In this document: positions 33,782-42,817 of the stretch, in pieces
Layout: each line of letters opens with the position of its first letter
Position numbering within the stretch: position 1 is the first letter of the stretch
Source of the DNA: Cyclobacteriaceae bacterium
GTDB taxonomy: Bacteria > Bacteroidota > Bacteroidia > Cytophagales > Cyclobacteriaceae
DNA: 64,000 nucleotides
Assembly (NCBI GenBank): GCA_016787665.1
Contig: JAEUUC010000013.1
Location: 372,001-436,000, forward strand
Direction: 5' to 3'
Program-made: the position numbers and the translations under genes
The notes under the pieces: model-generated
Told to the model about the DNA's origin: nothing
What the model saw: the letters and a program-made list of their open reading frames with translations, nothing else
The model's database searches: none

Positions 33782-34849
33782 CTACGGAATAAACACCGTT
33801 AGGAGATAAACCAGGAAAATCACGATTAACACCATTCCCTGAAGAATGGACGTGCGCCCAGTTGATAAAGCCAGCACGTTGATCACAAGGGCCAGCATGA
33901 ATAAAATCATTGCTTCTGCATGAATTCCCAGTGCGAGCGGCAGCCCGGTTATTATCGATACCGCAGAGACAACCGGAATGGTGAGGCCAATGGAGGCTAA
34001 AGCAGAGCCGAGCGAGAGATTGAGGCTGGTTTGAAGTTGATTTTTTCGCGCGGCTTTAAAGGCAGAAATTCCCTCGGGCAAAAGAATGACTGAGGCGATC
34101 ACAAGTCCGGCTACTTCCTTGGGCGCACCCACGTGCGCAATGAACGACTCGAGCACCGGGGCGAGGTGTTCGGCCAACAAAACAACAGCAATCAGTGCAA
34201 TCGGCAGTAACACGCTGCTGATGAGGAAACTTCTGCGGGTGGGGCGTTCGTGCGTCTGGGTTGCCTTGCCGGAGGTGAAATCCTGCCGGTGTCGGAAATT
34301 CTGTACAAATAGAAAGCTGCCATACAACATTAGGGTAACAATCGCCACAAAGATCAACTGGCCATGGCTATAGAATGGCCCCGGTGTGGTTGCGGTAAAG
34401 TTGGGCAGGATAAAAGACAGCACGGAAATGGCCACCAGCACAGTTAAGGCTGACTTCACGCCTTGCAGCGAGAATTCCTGCTCGTGGAACTTGAGACTGC
34501 CCACGAGAATGGCTACACCGGTCATGGCTGTAATGATCATCATCACCGCTGCGAATACGGTATCGCGAGCTAATCCCGCATTTCCCTGACCGGATTGAAA
34601 CATGAGGGCAACAATGATGGAAACTTCAATCACCGTTACGGCAACAGCCAGTACAACGGCACCAAATGGCTCACCGATTCTTTCCGCAATGACGTCCGCG
34701 TGGTGAACAGCCTGCAGTACGCCATACACTAAAGCGGCCACCATCAAAATAGTAAAGACCAGGTGATGAATGAAAAAGCTGGCGATGGCCACAGCCAAGA
34801 CCAACGTGGCTGTCAAAACGGATTTCGTTTCAGTGGACAGGCTTCGCAT
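33782..34849 (-). CDS. ChaA-type calcium/sodium:proton antiporter
   Basis: A 355-residue membrane protein with about eleven helices and the inverted CaCA repeats. Alpha-1 motif GEPFGAVVLAVAVTVIEVSII (about 57-77) and alpha-2 motif VILLPEGISAFKAARKNQLQTSLNLSLGSALASIGLT (about 255-291) carry the conserved glutamates and serines for cation exchange. It resembles E. coli ChaA in length and motifs. It exports Ca2+, Na+ or K+ for protons, important at alkaline pH. It starts 6 bp after asnS on the minus strand. Confidence 0.9.
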   Translation of the reverse strand: MRSLSTETKSVLTATLVLAVAIASFFIHHLVFTILMVAALVYGVLQAVHHADVIAERIGEPFGAVVLAVAVTVIEVSIIVALMFQSGQGNAGLARDTVFAAVMMIITAMTGVAILVGSLKFHEQEFSLQGVKSALTVLVAISVLSFILPNFTATTPGPFYSHGQLIFVAIVTLMLYGSFLFVQNFRHRQDFTSGKATQTHERPTRRSFLISSVLLPIALIAVVLLAEHLAPVLESFIAHVGAPKEVAGLVIASVILLPEGISAFKAARKNQLQTSLNLSLGSALASIGLTIPVVSAVSIITGLPLALGIHAEAMILFMLALVINVLALSTGRTSILQGMVLIVIFLVYLLTVFIP

Positions 34850-34855
34850 AAAAAA

Positions 34856-36289
34856 TCAAAACTCGGCACTGCCCGGATAGCGCGGGTAGGGAATGACATC
34901 GCGGATGTTGGTCATGCCGGTGACAAACTGAATCAACCGCTCGAAGCCGAGGCCAAAGCCGCTGTGCGGTGCACTGCCAAACTTGCGCAGGTCGAGGTAC
35001 CACCAAAGCTCTTTTTCCGGAAGTTTCAGGTCTTGCACACGCTTCAGCAGCACGTCATACCGCTCTTCGCGCTGCGAGCCACCGATAATTTCACCGATGC
35101 CGGGGAACAGCACATCCATGGCCGCTACGGTTTTGCCGTCTTCGTTATGGCGCATGTAAAAGGCTTTGATCTCCTTCGGGTAATTGTACAGGATCACCGG
35201 TTTTTTGAAGTGCTTCTCCACGAGGTAACGCTCGTGCTCACTTTGCAAGTCGGTACCCCAGTTTTCAATCAGGTATTGAAACTTCTTTTTCTTGTTTGGA
35301 TTGGAGTTCTTCAAGATGTCGATGGCCTCGGTATAGCTCAGCCGCTGGAAGTCATTCTCCACCACAAATTTGAGGCGGTCGAGTAAGCCAAGTTCGCTGC
35401 GTTGGTCCTGCGGCTTGGCGGCTTCCTCTTCGGCAGCGCGTTTGTCGAGGAAGGCCAGGTCATCGGCACAATGATCCAGGGCATACTTGGCGAGATACTG
35501 CAGGAAATCCTGCGCCAGCTGCATGTTGTCGTTGATGTCGTAAAAGGCCATCTCCGGTTCAATCATCCAGAACTCCGCCAGGTGTCTGGCGGTGTTGGAG
35601 TTTTCCGCGCGGAAGGTGGGACCGAACGTATAGATTTCGCCCAGCGCCATTGCATAGGTTTCGCCTTCCAACTGGCCGCTCACCGTAAGGTTGGTCTCCC
35701 GGCCAAAGAAATCCTGCTTGACATCAATAGCGCCTTCCGGTGTTCGCGCAGGTTTGTTGAGATCCAGGGTGGTGACGCGAAACATTGCTCCGGCCCCTTC
35801 AGCATCTGAGCCGGTGATCACCGGGGTGTGCACGTAGTAGAACCCACGCTCGTTAAAGAACTGATGCACAGCAAACGCCATGGCATGCCGCACGCGCATC
35901 ACCGCGCTGATGGTATTGGTACGCACGCGCAGGTGCGCAATCTCCCGAAGGAACTCCAGCGAATGGCGTTTGGGTTGCAACGGAAATTTTTCGGCATCGC
36001 TGTCACCGAGAATCTCCAGTTGCTTTACTTTGATTTCCACGGCCTGGCCCTTGGCCGGTGAGGGTATCAGTTCGCCCGTCACGGCCACGCACGCGCCTGT
36101 GGTTACGCGTTTGAGGAGGTTTTCCTCCTGGGAGTTCAGTTCAACTACGGCCTGAATATTATGAATAGTGGAGCCATCGTTGATGGCAATAAACTGGTTG
36201 TTGCGGAAGGTGCGCACCCAACCCTGTACCAACACGGTTTGCTGGCGTGGCTCGGTGCGTAGCAGGTGGCTGATTTTGGTTCTTTTCAT
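34856..36289 (-). CDS. asnS: Asparagine--tRNA ligase
   Basis: A 477-residue class II aminoacyl-tRNA synthetase. The N-terminal OB-fold (VLVQGWVRTFRNNQFIAINDGS) binds the tRNA anticodon. Motif 2 is FGPTFRAENSNTARHLAEFWMIEPEM and motif 3 is GFGLGFERLIQFVTGMTNIRDVIPYPR. The asparagine-type EPEMAF and the absence of the archaeal signatures separate it from AspRS. Having AsnRS means that tRNA-Asn is charged directly. Followed by the antiporter gene with 6 bp between. Confidence 0.96.
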   Translation of the reverse strand: MKRTKISHLLRTEPRQQTVLVQGWVRTFRNNQFIAINDGSTIHNIQAVVELNSQEENLLKRVTTGACVAVTGELIPSPAKGQAVEIKVKQLEILGDSDAEKFPLQPKRHSLEFLREIAHLRVRTNTISAVMRVRHAMAFAVHQFFNERGFYYVHTPVITGSDAEGAGAMFRVTTLDLNKPARTPEGAIDVKQDFFGRETNLTVSGQLEGETYAMALGEIYTFGPTFRAENSNTARHLAEFWMIEPEMAFYDINDNMQLAQDFLQYLAKYALDHCADDLAFLDKRAAEEEAAKPQDQRSELGLLDRLKFVVENDFQRLSYTEAIDILKNSNPNKKKKFQYLIENWGTDLQSEHERYLVEKHFKKPVILYNYPKEIKAFYMRHNEDGKTVAAMDVLFPGIGEIIGGSQREERYDVLLKRVQDLKLPEKELWWYLDLRKFGSAPHSGFGLGFERLIQFVTGMTNIRDVIPYPRYPGSAEF

Positions 36290-36424
36290 ACAAAAAATCG
36301 GTCCGCAAAAAACGTGATTTTGGTGCGCTTATCAAAGCGACCAGCACAACACCCCGTGTGGCCAAACGGGCGCCATGGCGAAGATAGAAAAGGCGTAAGC
36401 CTTTGAGCCCGCCCGCCCTTTTGG

Positions 36425-36432
36425 TAACTTTG
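36425..36432 (+). promoter_or_regulatory. -7 box for rpoN
   Basis: TAACTTTG is an exact TAnnTTTG match 19 bp before the ATG at 36452. Confidence 0.6.
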
Positions 36433-36451
36433 CCTGTTATTTCACGTGTCG

Positions 36452-37915
36452 ATGCAGAAACTAGGACTCAGTCAATCCCTTCAACAGAAGTTATCGCCCC
36501 AGCAGATTCAATTCATTAAGCTGCTGCAGGTGCCTACGGCCGAGTTGGAAAGTCGCATCGAAGAGGAACTGGAAATTAACCCGGCCCTCGAAGAAGGAGG
36601 CGAGGAGGATGGGGAGGAAGAGCCGGTGACCGAAGCACCGGAGCAGGAAGAGGCTCCCGCGGATGATAAAAGCGATGAGCTCAACCTGGAGGACTACCTA
36701 GCGGATGACGACTACAGCGGCTACAAAACCCAAAGTGACGGGGGCGGTGATGATGAGGATGACCGCGAAATGCCGATGCCCACGGCTTCCTCCTTACACG
36801 AAAGCTTGCTGACCCAGCTGGGCTATCAGAAACTGGATGATCGCCAGTTGGCCATCGGTCGGCAACTGATCGGCAGTATTGAAGGCGATGGCTACATCCG
36901 CAGAGATTTAGACGCGATAGTCAACGACCTGGCGTTCTCGCAAAACATTGATACCAACCGGGAGGAAGTCGAGGGACTTCTCAAACGTATTCAGTCGTTT
37001 GATCCGGCCGGCATTGCCGCCCGCAACCTGCAGGAATGCCTGCTGTTGCAACTGGAGCGCCTGGATGACGGGCAGGATGTTGATGTGATCGTTGCCAGGC
37101 GAATCATCAGCGAGTGCTACGAGGAGTTCACCAAAAAGCACTACCCCAAAATTCAAAAGAAACTCGATCTGGACGATGAGGATTACATCAAAGACGCCAT
37201 CGAGCTGATTGTGAAGTTAAACCCCAAGCCCGGTGGCGAGGTGGCGGCTGGCATGGTCAAAAATCAGGTGGTGATTCCCGATTTTATCCTGACCAATAAC
37301 AACGGCAAGCTGGATCTGGCGCTCAATAGTCGGAACGCACCGGAGCTGCGCATCAGCCGGTCCTACACCGAAATGTTCAAGGCTTACGATAAGGGCGACA
37401 AAAAGGACAAGAAACTGAAAGAGGCCGTCACCTTCGTCAAGCAGAAGCTCGATGCGGCCAAGTGGTTTATTGATGCGATCAAGCAGCGCCAGCACACGCT
37501 CATGCGCACCATGCAGGCCATCATTGATTTTCAATACGATTACTTTCTGGAGGGCGATGAAACCAAACTCAAGCCGATGATTCTGAAAGACATCGCGCAG
37601 ATGATCAACATGGACATCTCCACGGTGAGTCGTGTGGCCAGCAGCAAGTACGTGCAGACCGATTTCGGCATTTTCCCCTTGAAGTATTTTTTCAGCGAAG
37701 GCATCAGCACGGATAGCGGAGAAGAGGTGAGCAGCCGCGAGGTGAAGCAGATCATTAAAGATTTGATTGAAGCCGAGGACAAGAGCAAACCTTTTTCAGA
37801 TGACAAGCTGGAAGATTTGCTGAATGAAAAGGGCTATAATATTGCGCGCAGAACGGTGGCCAAATACCGCGAGCAATTGAATATACCGGTGGCCCGCCTG
37901 CGTAAAGAGATCTGA
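36452..37915 (+). CDS. rpoN: RNA polymerase sigma-54 factor
   Basis: A 487-residue RpoN. Region I is glutamine-rich (QKLGLSQSLQQKLSPQQIQFIKLLQ), region II is strongly acidic (about 45-110), the core-binding region follows, then the helix-turn-helix DISTVSRVASSKYVQTDFGIFPLKYFFSE, and the RpoN box ARRTVAKYRE near the C-terminus (about 465-475) that reads the -24 element. All regions are complete, so sigma-54 promoters with AAA+ activators should exist in this genome. ATG 36452 is preferred; a GTG two codons upstream is possible. The downstream membrane gene starts 8 bp later. Confidence 0.96.
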   Translation: MQKLGLSQSLQQKLSPQQIQFIKLLQVPTAELESRIEEELEINPALEEGGEEDGEEEPVTEAPEQEEAPADDKSDELNLEDYLADDDYSGYKTQSDGGGDDEDDREMPMPTASSLHESLLTQLGYQKLDDRQLAIGRQLIGSIEGDGYIRRDLDAIVNDLAFSQNIDTNREEVEGLLKRIQSFDPAGIAARNLQECLLLQLERLDDGQDVDVIVARRIISECYEEFTKKHYPKIQKKLDLDDEDYIKDAIELIVKLNPKPGGEVAAGMVKNQVVIPDFILTNNNGKLDLALNSRNAPELRISRSYTEMFKAYDKGDKKDKKLKEAVTFVKQKLDAAKWFIDAIKQRQHTLMRTMQAIIDFQYDYFLEGDETKLKPMILKDIAQMINMDISTVSRVASSKYVQTDFGIFPLKYFFSEGISTDSGEEVSSREVKQIIKDLIEAEDKSKPFSDDKLEDLLNEKGYNIARRTVAKYREQLNIPVARLRKEI

Positions 37916-37923
37916 TTCAATCC

Positions 37924-38538
37924 GTGAAAGTACTTGCTCAGATTGTCTCCGTGGTGTTGCACCCCCTGTTGGTCACCACCTACCTGGTTTTGGTGTTCCG
38001 CTTTTTTATGCCGGGGTTTCTGCTGGTGTCGCAGGACAATATGAATGTGATTGTGGCGTTCGTTTTCCTGCTCACATTCATCCTGCCGACTGCCAATTTG
38101 CTGGTGTTGCGTTTCTTCGGCAACATCAGTTCGCTGACGTTGTATCACCGCGGTGAGCGCCTCACGCCCTTCATTTTTATCGGACTCATTTATGTGGTGG
38201 CCACCCTGTTTTTTTTCTGGCGCCTCAGTTTTCTGGTGAACCTCAACAAGGTGATGCTGATAGTAACGGTGATGATTGGGATTGCAACCGTGGTCACTCT
38301 TTTCTTTAAAATATCCATCCACAGCCTGGCCATGGGCGGGGTGGCGGGTATCCTGCTGCCCTTCAATCAGGCCAACGAAACGGGTGCATTGCTGGTGCCG
38401 ACTGCCGTGGCGCTCGCGCTGACGGGCGCAGTGATGTCGGCACGTCTGGCTTTGCATGCCCATACTTTTCGCGAAGTGTGGCATGGCGCGTGGGTGGGTC
38501 TTTTGATTGGAATTACCGGAGTAATACTCTTATTTTAA
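37924..38538 (+). CDS. PAP2-like membrane protein, divergent
   Basis: A 204-residue protein with about six helices. KISIHSLAMGG (about 137-147) and SARLALHAHTFREVWHGAWVG (about 174-194) are placed like motifs 2-3 of PAP2 phosphatases (SRxxxxxHxxxD). The classical KxxxxxxRP motif is not evident, so phosphatase activity is uncertain. It follows rpoN by 8 bp and precedes the enoyl-CoA hydratase by 3 bp. Probably one transcript with both. Confidence 0.7.
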   Translation: MKVLAQIVSVVLHPLLVTTYLVLVFRFFMPGFLLVSQDNMNVIVAFVFLLTFILPTANLLVLRFFGNISSLTLYHRGERLTPFIFIGLIYVVATLFFFWRLSFLVNLNKVMLIVTVMIGIATVVTLFFKISIHSLAMGGVAGILLPFNQANETGALLVPTAVALALTGAVMSARLALHAHTFREVWHGAWVGLLIGITGVILLF

Positions 38539-38541
38539 GCT

Positions 38542-39321
38542 ATGGAATTCAAGTTCATCAACTACGCGGTTAAGGATGGCGTGGCCACCCTGACGCTCAA
38601 TCGCCCCGATGTGTACAATGCGCTCAACGATGAAATCACGTTCGAGCTTCAGGATGCCTGGAAGGCCGTAGCGAAAGACGATGCGGTTCGCGTAGTGGTG
38701 CTGACAGGCGAGGGCAAGGCGTTTTGCTCGGGTCAGGATCTTAAAGGAGGCACGGGCACCAAGCGCTCGTTCATGGACTCGCTGCACAAGCGGTACAATC
38801 CTATTGTGCGCGCTATGCGCCATCTGCCCAAGCCGATTGTCTGCCGCCTGAATGGAGTAGCGGCCGGGGCCGGTTGCTCGCTGGCGTTGGCGTGTGATGT
38901 TATTGTGGCGAGTGAGGAAGCCACGTTGATCGAAGTATTCATTAATATCGGTTTGGTACCGGATAGTGGCTCGTCTTACTTTTTGCCCCGGCTCACCGGC
39001 ATGGCCAAGGCGTTTGAGTTGTGCAGTATGGGGTCGCGCGTGAAGGCGGCCGAGGCGTTGCAGTTAGGCCTGGTCAACAAAGTTGTGCCCGCAGCCGAAC
39101 TGGATGCAGCGGTTAAGCAATACACGGATTATTATGCGCAGGCGCCCACCCGGGCAATCGGCATCATCAAGCGCATGCTGAATAAGAGCACCACCGCCTC
39201 CCTGGACGATATGCTGGAGTACGAGGCCTACTGCCAGGAGATAGCCGGATCAACCCACGACTACCGCGAAGGCGTGCAAGCTTTCCTCGAAAAACGAAAG
39301 CCGGTATTCACCGGCAAGTAG
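38542..39321 (+). CDS. Enoyl-CoA hydratase/isomerase family protein (PaaG-like)
   Basis: A 259-residue crotonase-fold enzyme. TLTLNRPDVYNALNDEI and AFCSGQDLKGG give the CoA pocket and first oxyanion-hole residue; GVAAGAGCSLALACDVIVASE gives the second. The acid/base region reads FINIGLVPDSGSSYFLPRL: aspartate where classical hydratases have glutamate. That substitution and the GLVPDSG context are those of PaaG-type 1,2-epoxyphenylacetyl-CoA isomerases. The exact substrate is inferred only. Tightly linked to the genes on both sides. Confidence 0.85.
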   Translation: MEFKFINYAVKDGVATLTLNRPDVYNALNDEITFELQDAWKAVAKDDAVRVVVLTGEGKAFCSGQDLKGGTGTKRSFMDSLHKRYNPIVRAMRHLPKPIVCRLNGVAAGAGCSLALACDVIVASEEATLIEVFINIGLVPDSGSSYFLPRLTGMAKAFELCSMGSRVKAAEALQLGLVNKVVPAAELDAAVKQYTDYYAQAPTRAIGIIKRMLNKSTTASLDDMLEYEAYCQEIAGSTHDYREGVQAFLEKRKPVFTGK

Positions 39322-39324
39322 CGC

Positions 39325-40464
39325 GTGGCCCTTTCCACCGTGCGAAAGTTCTGGCCGGGGATTCTGTTTCTCATCTGGCTGTCCGTTCAGTTGTTTTGGT
39401 GGTGGCGCGGAGGCGTGCGCACCGGAGTGGATTCAGCGTTGTACATCGATCAGGCACACCTGATCATGGACGGCCAACTGCCGGCTGACCGTGGCATCTG
39501 GTACCTCGGCTACTCGGTTTTCCTGGCTTTGTTGTTTTCTGCCGGCTTCAGTCTCGTTGGCGTTGTGCACGTTCAGGTGCTGGTGTCCGCTATTGCCGTT
39601 GTCGCGCTCTACGGAATTTCAAATCGCATACTAGAAGACGAACGGGCCGCAGCCCTGGCCGCTCTGCTGTATTGCCTCTGGCCGGGGGTGCACGAGTGGA
39701 ATTTTTTCATTTATACCGAGTCGCTTTTCACCAGCCTGAGTTTGATCAGTATCTGGGCATTGTTGCAGGCTGGTCTTCGTTGGAAAGTCATTGGTGGCGT
39801 TTTGCTCTTGGCGTGCGTGGCAACGCGACCAACAGGATTTTGTTTGCTGGCGGCACTGGCTGCAATGGGGTTAAGTCAACTCAACAGAAGTTACCCGCGT
39901 GGGGCGTGGGTTGCTGGCGGTTTGGCTATTCTGGCGGCAGTCATGCTGTTTAATGCCTTTATGCAAGAGGCCACCCTGCCGGCCCGGTACGCAGCTGCAG
40001 AGGTAATTTACCCGATGATTTCGTGGGGAATAGCTCCAGCCGAAGGAATAGACACCAGCGGGTTTAGTGGCCCAGCGTTATGGGATATTTTGAAGTTCAG
40101 CATCACGTATACGTGGTATTTTTTAAAGTTGTCGGGCCTGAAAGCCCTGCTGTTTATCGCTCATGCCAAACCCTACTATTCGGTTCTGCACAACCTGGCC
40201 ATCGTGTTGTTCTTGTTACCGGTGTACGTGTTGGCCATTCGGGGTTACCGGCTGTGCGCAAATCCCGCTAAGCTGTTGGTGCTTGTCTATTTCGGAGTTC
40301 AAACCGCTGTGGTAGCACTGACGAGCGAAAACTGGGACGGACGTTTTTTAGTACCCTTGTTGCCGTGGGTATTTATGCTTGCCGGGCTTGGGCTCTCGCA
40401 AGCGTTACCTCTCCGCACGTTTTGGCTGCGTCAGAAGACGGCCAGTGAAAGGCCAATGGTATAG
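39325..40464 (+). CDS. Membrane glycosyltransferase-like protein (GT39/ArnT type)
   Basis: A 379-residue protein with about ten hydrophobic segments. The pattern VDSALYIDQAHLIMDG followed by WYLGYSVFLALLF resembles the first periplasmic loop of ArnT/PMT-like lipid-linked sugar transferases, where an acidic residue is catalytic. The TRPTGFCLLAAL motif is also frequent in that group. Sugar donor and acceptor are unknown. Start GTG at 39325, 3 bp after the preceding stop. Its last 34 bp overlap the convergent beta-barrel gene. Confidence 0.72.
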   Translation: MALSTVRKFWPGILFLIWLSVQLFWWWRGGVRTGVDSALYIDQAHLIMDGQLPADRGIWYLGYSVFLALLFSAGFSLVGVVHVQVLVSAIAVVALYGISNRILEDERAAALAALLYCLWPGVHEWNFFIYTESLFTSLSLISIWALLQAGLRWKVIGGVLLLACVATRPTGFCLLAALAAMGLSQLNRSYPRGAWVAGGLAILAAVMLFNAFMQEATLPARYAAAEVIYPMISWGIAPAEGIDTSGFSGPALWDILKFSITYTWYFLKLSGLKALLFIAHAKPYYSVLHNLAIVLFLLPVYVLAIRGYRLCANPAKLLVLVYFGVQTAVVALTSENWDGRFLVPLLPWVFMLAGLGLSQALPLRTFWLRQKTASERPMV

Positions 40465-41237
40465 CTGCGGGCTTCCGTTTGATCAGGACCGCGACCGGCC
40501 TCCCAAAGCGGGTTGAAATTGTAGTAACCGAACAGCTGAAAAGCGCCAATCCCGAATTTCAATCCGGCCGAATAGCGAATGGGCGATAAGTTGAAGCGCT
40601 GTTTATTTTTCATTACGCGGTTTTCGCCATCGTCACTGTACTTGATCTTGTTGCCCGAATCGAACAGGAAGCCCGCCCGGCCAAACAGCGCAATACGAAA
40701 ACTGCGGTTAGGGTTGCTGGGGTTTGTCATGAACCGGATTTCCAGGGGAATGTCGAAGTAGTTGGCCACCATCATGCTCTTTTTGGTGGAATAGGACTGC
40801 GAGGTATTGATGGAGTTCAACGAGTCGCCATCGTAAACCACAAACACGGCATCGGCAAAACGTGTGTTTCCCTGGTCATCAAGCACCAGAGCGGCAATTC
40901 TGCGGCTGGTGGTCGTGCCATTACTCTTGGGTTGCTGAAAATCCTGAAGTTTAAAACGCTCAAAACCAAATCCGATACCGGGATGGATGGAGAACTTGGT
41001 TTTGGCGATGCGCAGGTCGTATTGGTAGTAAACGTTGAGCGAACGCGATCCCCAAAAGCCATAATTCAGCATGTTGGGCCGTTCCGTCATCCGGTTAAAT
41101 CCGTATTCAATCGAAAACGTGCCAGGGATATCCGGCCGAACCACTTTGCGGGGCTGAGGCTCCGGGGTAGCTGGTGTTTCCTGGGCTGCGGCCGCGGAAG
41201 TCAACGCGGCTAAAACGACTGTAAAGAGAATTCTCAT
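40431..41237 (-). CDS. Outer-membrane beta-barrel protein (PorT-like type)
   Basis: A 268-residue exported protein with signal peptide MRILFTVVLAALTSAAAAQ, then a proline-rich linker and repeating amphipathic strands (SLNVYYQYDLRIAKTKFSIHPGIGFGFERF, YSAGLKFGIGAFQLFGYYNFNPLW), ending in the aromatic YTIGLSLAVF expected for outer-membrane insertion. Resembles the 'porin family/outer membrane beta-barrel' proteins common in Bacteroidota. Function unknown. 3' overlap of 34 bp with the convergent glycosyltransferase gene. Confidence 0.8.
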   Translation of the reverse strand: MRILFTVVLAALTSAAAAQETPATPEPQPRKVVRPDIPGTFSIEYGFNRMTERPNMLNYGFWGSRSLNVYYQYDLRIAKTKFSIHPGIGFGFERFKLQDFQQPKSNGTTTSRRIAALVLDDQGNTRFADAVFVVYDGDSLNSINTSQSYSTKKSMMVANYFDIPLEIRFMTNPSNPNRSFRIALFGRAGFLFDSGNKIKYSDDGENRVMKNKQRFNLSPIRYSAGLKFGIGAFQLFGYYNFNPLWEAGRGPDQTEARSYTIGLSLAVF

Positions 41238-41304
41238 GCCTTCTTAACGCTTGACCGGGGGATCTATTTTTTGGCGCGCCTTCACCCGTTGGCGAATCTT
41301 AAAG

Positions 41305-41338
41305 AAAAAGCGCCAATGCCGGTCATCAGCGCTTTTCC
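41305..41338 (-). terminator. Terminator-like hairpin after tRNA-Arg
   Basis: On the minus strand AAAAGCGC pairs with GGCGCTTTTTC around a loop of about 14 nt, directly after the tRNA 3' end and followed by T residues. Confidence 0.6.
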
Positions 41339-41342
41339 AAAG

Positions 41343-41416
41343 TGCGCTTGCAGGGATTCAAACCCCGAACCTCTTGATCCGTAGTCAAGTGCTCTATTCA
41401 GTTGAGCTACAAGCGC
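41343..41416 (-). tRNA. tRNA-Arg (anticodon ACG)
   Basis: A 74-nt cloverleaf on the minus strand. Acceptor arms GCGCTTG and CAAGCGC pair perfectly, with discriminator A and no encoded CCA. D-arm AGCTCAACTGAATAGAGC; anticodon stem CTTGA/TCAAG with loop CTACGGA, giving ACG (wobble A, presumably edited to I) for CGN arginine codons. T-arm GGGGTTTGAATCCC has the normal TTGAATC loop (TTCAA variant with TTTGA). A terminator-like hairpin follows. No other tRNA was found in the window. Confidence 0.95.
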
Positions 41417-41509
41417 GTTCCTAAAAAAGGAACGCAAATATAGCGCCTTCATGCGCTTTGCCAATGGGTTTTTTAGGGTTTTTGAAGGATTTTGACCCTT
41501 TTTACTGGT

Positions 41510-42796
41510 TCAGCTGTTTTTTGGCCACCCCCGGTATTTCCAGTTGAAGTAAGCCAGCGAGATCAGCATTAATAAGGTGCCGACCACCGATACCACGTAC
41601 CCGGCTGACATGAAGAAGTCGAGCCAGTTCAGTTCCGAACCAAATTCTTTAAACAAGACCACGCCCATACTGCCCACATAACCCACCGAATCGGCCAGGT
41701 AAATCAGAAAACCCACCGTGCTCACAATGCGGAACGTGGCAATCAGGCGATCGAAAAAGATGCTGTTAAACTGAATATAACCGAAGTACAGCCCCATGCC
41801 TACGGCAATCATCCAGGTCTTCGGGTCAATCCAGCCCCGTTGAAACGCGAATGTGCCCATGCCCACCAAGACCAATCCGATCAATACGATCAGATGATTG
41901 ATCATCATCGCCTTGAAGTTGTCGCGGATGACCATCAGGCTGCCGATGACCACCAACACCACCAGGGCTACAATCGATTCGGTGAGTACAAAAATTTCGG
42001 GGCTTTGCCCGTAACCCAGGCTTTCCCAGATCTCAGCCGAGAAGTTGTCGCGGAAATCGCGGTAAGCGGTGAGCAACGTGTAGGTGAGCACCAGCAACAC
42101 GAGCCCCGGCAGAAAGGTGAGGGTAAATTTCATGCGCTCGGCTCCCGTCATGGGTTGGCGCCTCGTGCGCAGCGCTTCATCTTCGGCCGTGGGGGGTGGC
42201 ACCTGGTTGAGCAGGTATAAGAAAAGCAGCAGGGGCCCGAAAAAGAGCAGCGCGGTTACCAGCGGCATCCAGAATTCGGAGGTGCCCCAGTACTTCATGG
42301 TCAATCCACCGATCGTCTTGGCAAACCCGGCCGAGAAGATGAAACTAACCGAAAGGCTGGCTCCGAGTACTTCCGTGAATTTGCGCCCCTCCAGGTAGCC
42401 GAACACCATACCCCACACCATACCCAGCGGCAACCCGTTGAAGAAAAGAAAGATCAGGCTATAGGGAGCTGGCGTTACGGCAAAGAACAGCCAGGATATC
42501 GTGGCGATGGACACCATCAGCAGAATGCCCTTGGCGCGGCTGTGCGCACCCAGTTCCGAAACCACTTTGATACCAATAAACTTCGACAGCATGTAGCCCA
42601 ACATCTGGAAGATGACCATCCACACTTTGAATGAGGCGCCTCCCCATTCGAGTCCTTCGTAGGTAGCAACGCCAAAAGCTTTGCGCAAGGCGAAAATGCA
42701 GGTGTACAAACAGAAGGCTACGCCTGCGGTGAAGAGGCTAAACCAAAAGCCGCTGGCGCCCGCCAGCCACCGCGTGATGCGCGAAGAAGAATTCAT
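41510..42796 (-). CDS. DUF5690-family major-facilitator-like transporter
   Basis: A 428-residue membrane protein with about twelve helices. The N-terminal FCLYTCIFALRKAFGVATYEG and FQMLGYMLSKFIGIKVVSELG blocks are typical of DUF5690 proteins of Bacteroidota, which belong to the MFS fold. GLPLGMVWGMVFGYLEGRK sits in the place of the conserved loop between helices 4 and 5. Substrate unknown. It is the last gene of the minus-strand group headed by the ECF sigma factor but is separated from the CHASE2 gene by 21 bp, so it may belong to the same transcript. Confidence 0.83.
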   Translation of the reverse strand: MNSSSRITRWLAGASGFWFSLFTAGVAFCLYTCIFALRKAFGVATYEGLEWGGASFKVWMVIFQMLGYMLSKFIGIKVVSELGAHSRAKGILLMVSIATISWLFFAVTPAPYSLIFLFFNGLPLGMVWGMVFGYLEGRKFTEVLGASLSVSFIFSAGFAKTIGGLTMKYWGTSEFWMPLVTALLFFGPLLLFLYLLNQVPPPTAEDEALRTRRQPMTGAERMKFTLTFLPGLVLLVLTYTLLTAYRDFRDNFSAEIWESLGYGQSPEIFVLTESIVALVVLVVIGSLMVIRDNFKAMMINHLIVLIGLVLVGMGTFAFQRGWIDPKTWMIAVGMGLYFGYIQFNSIFFDRLIATFRIVSTVGFLIYLADSVGYVGSMGVVLFKEFGSELNWLDFFMSAGYVVSVVGTLLMLISLAYFNWKYRGWPKNS

Positions 42797-42817
42797 TGGC
42801 GGTGAAGATAGGAAAAA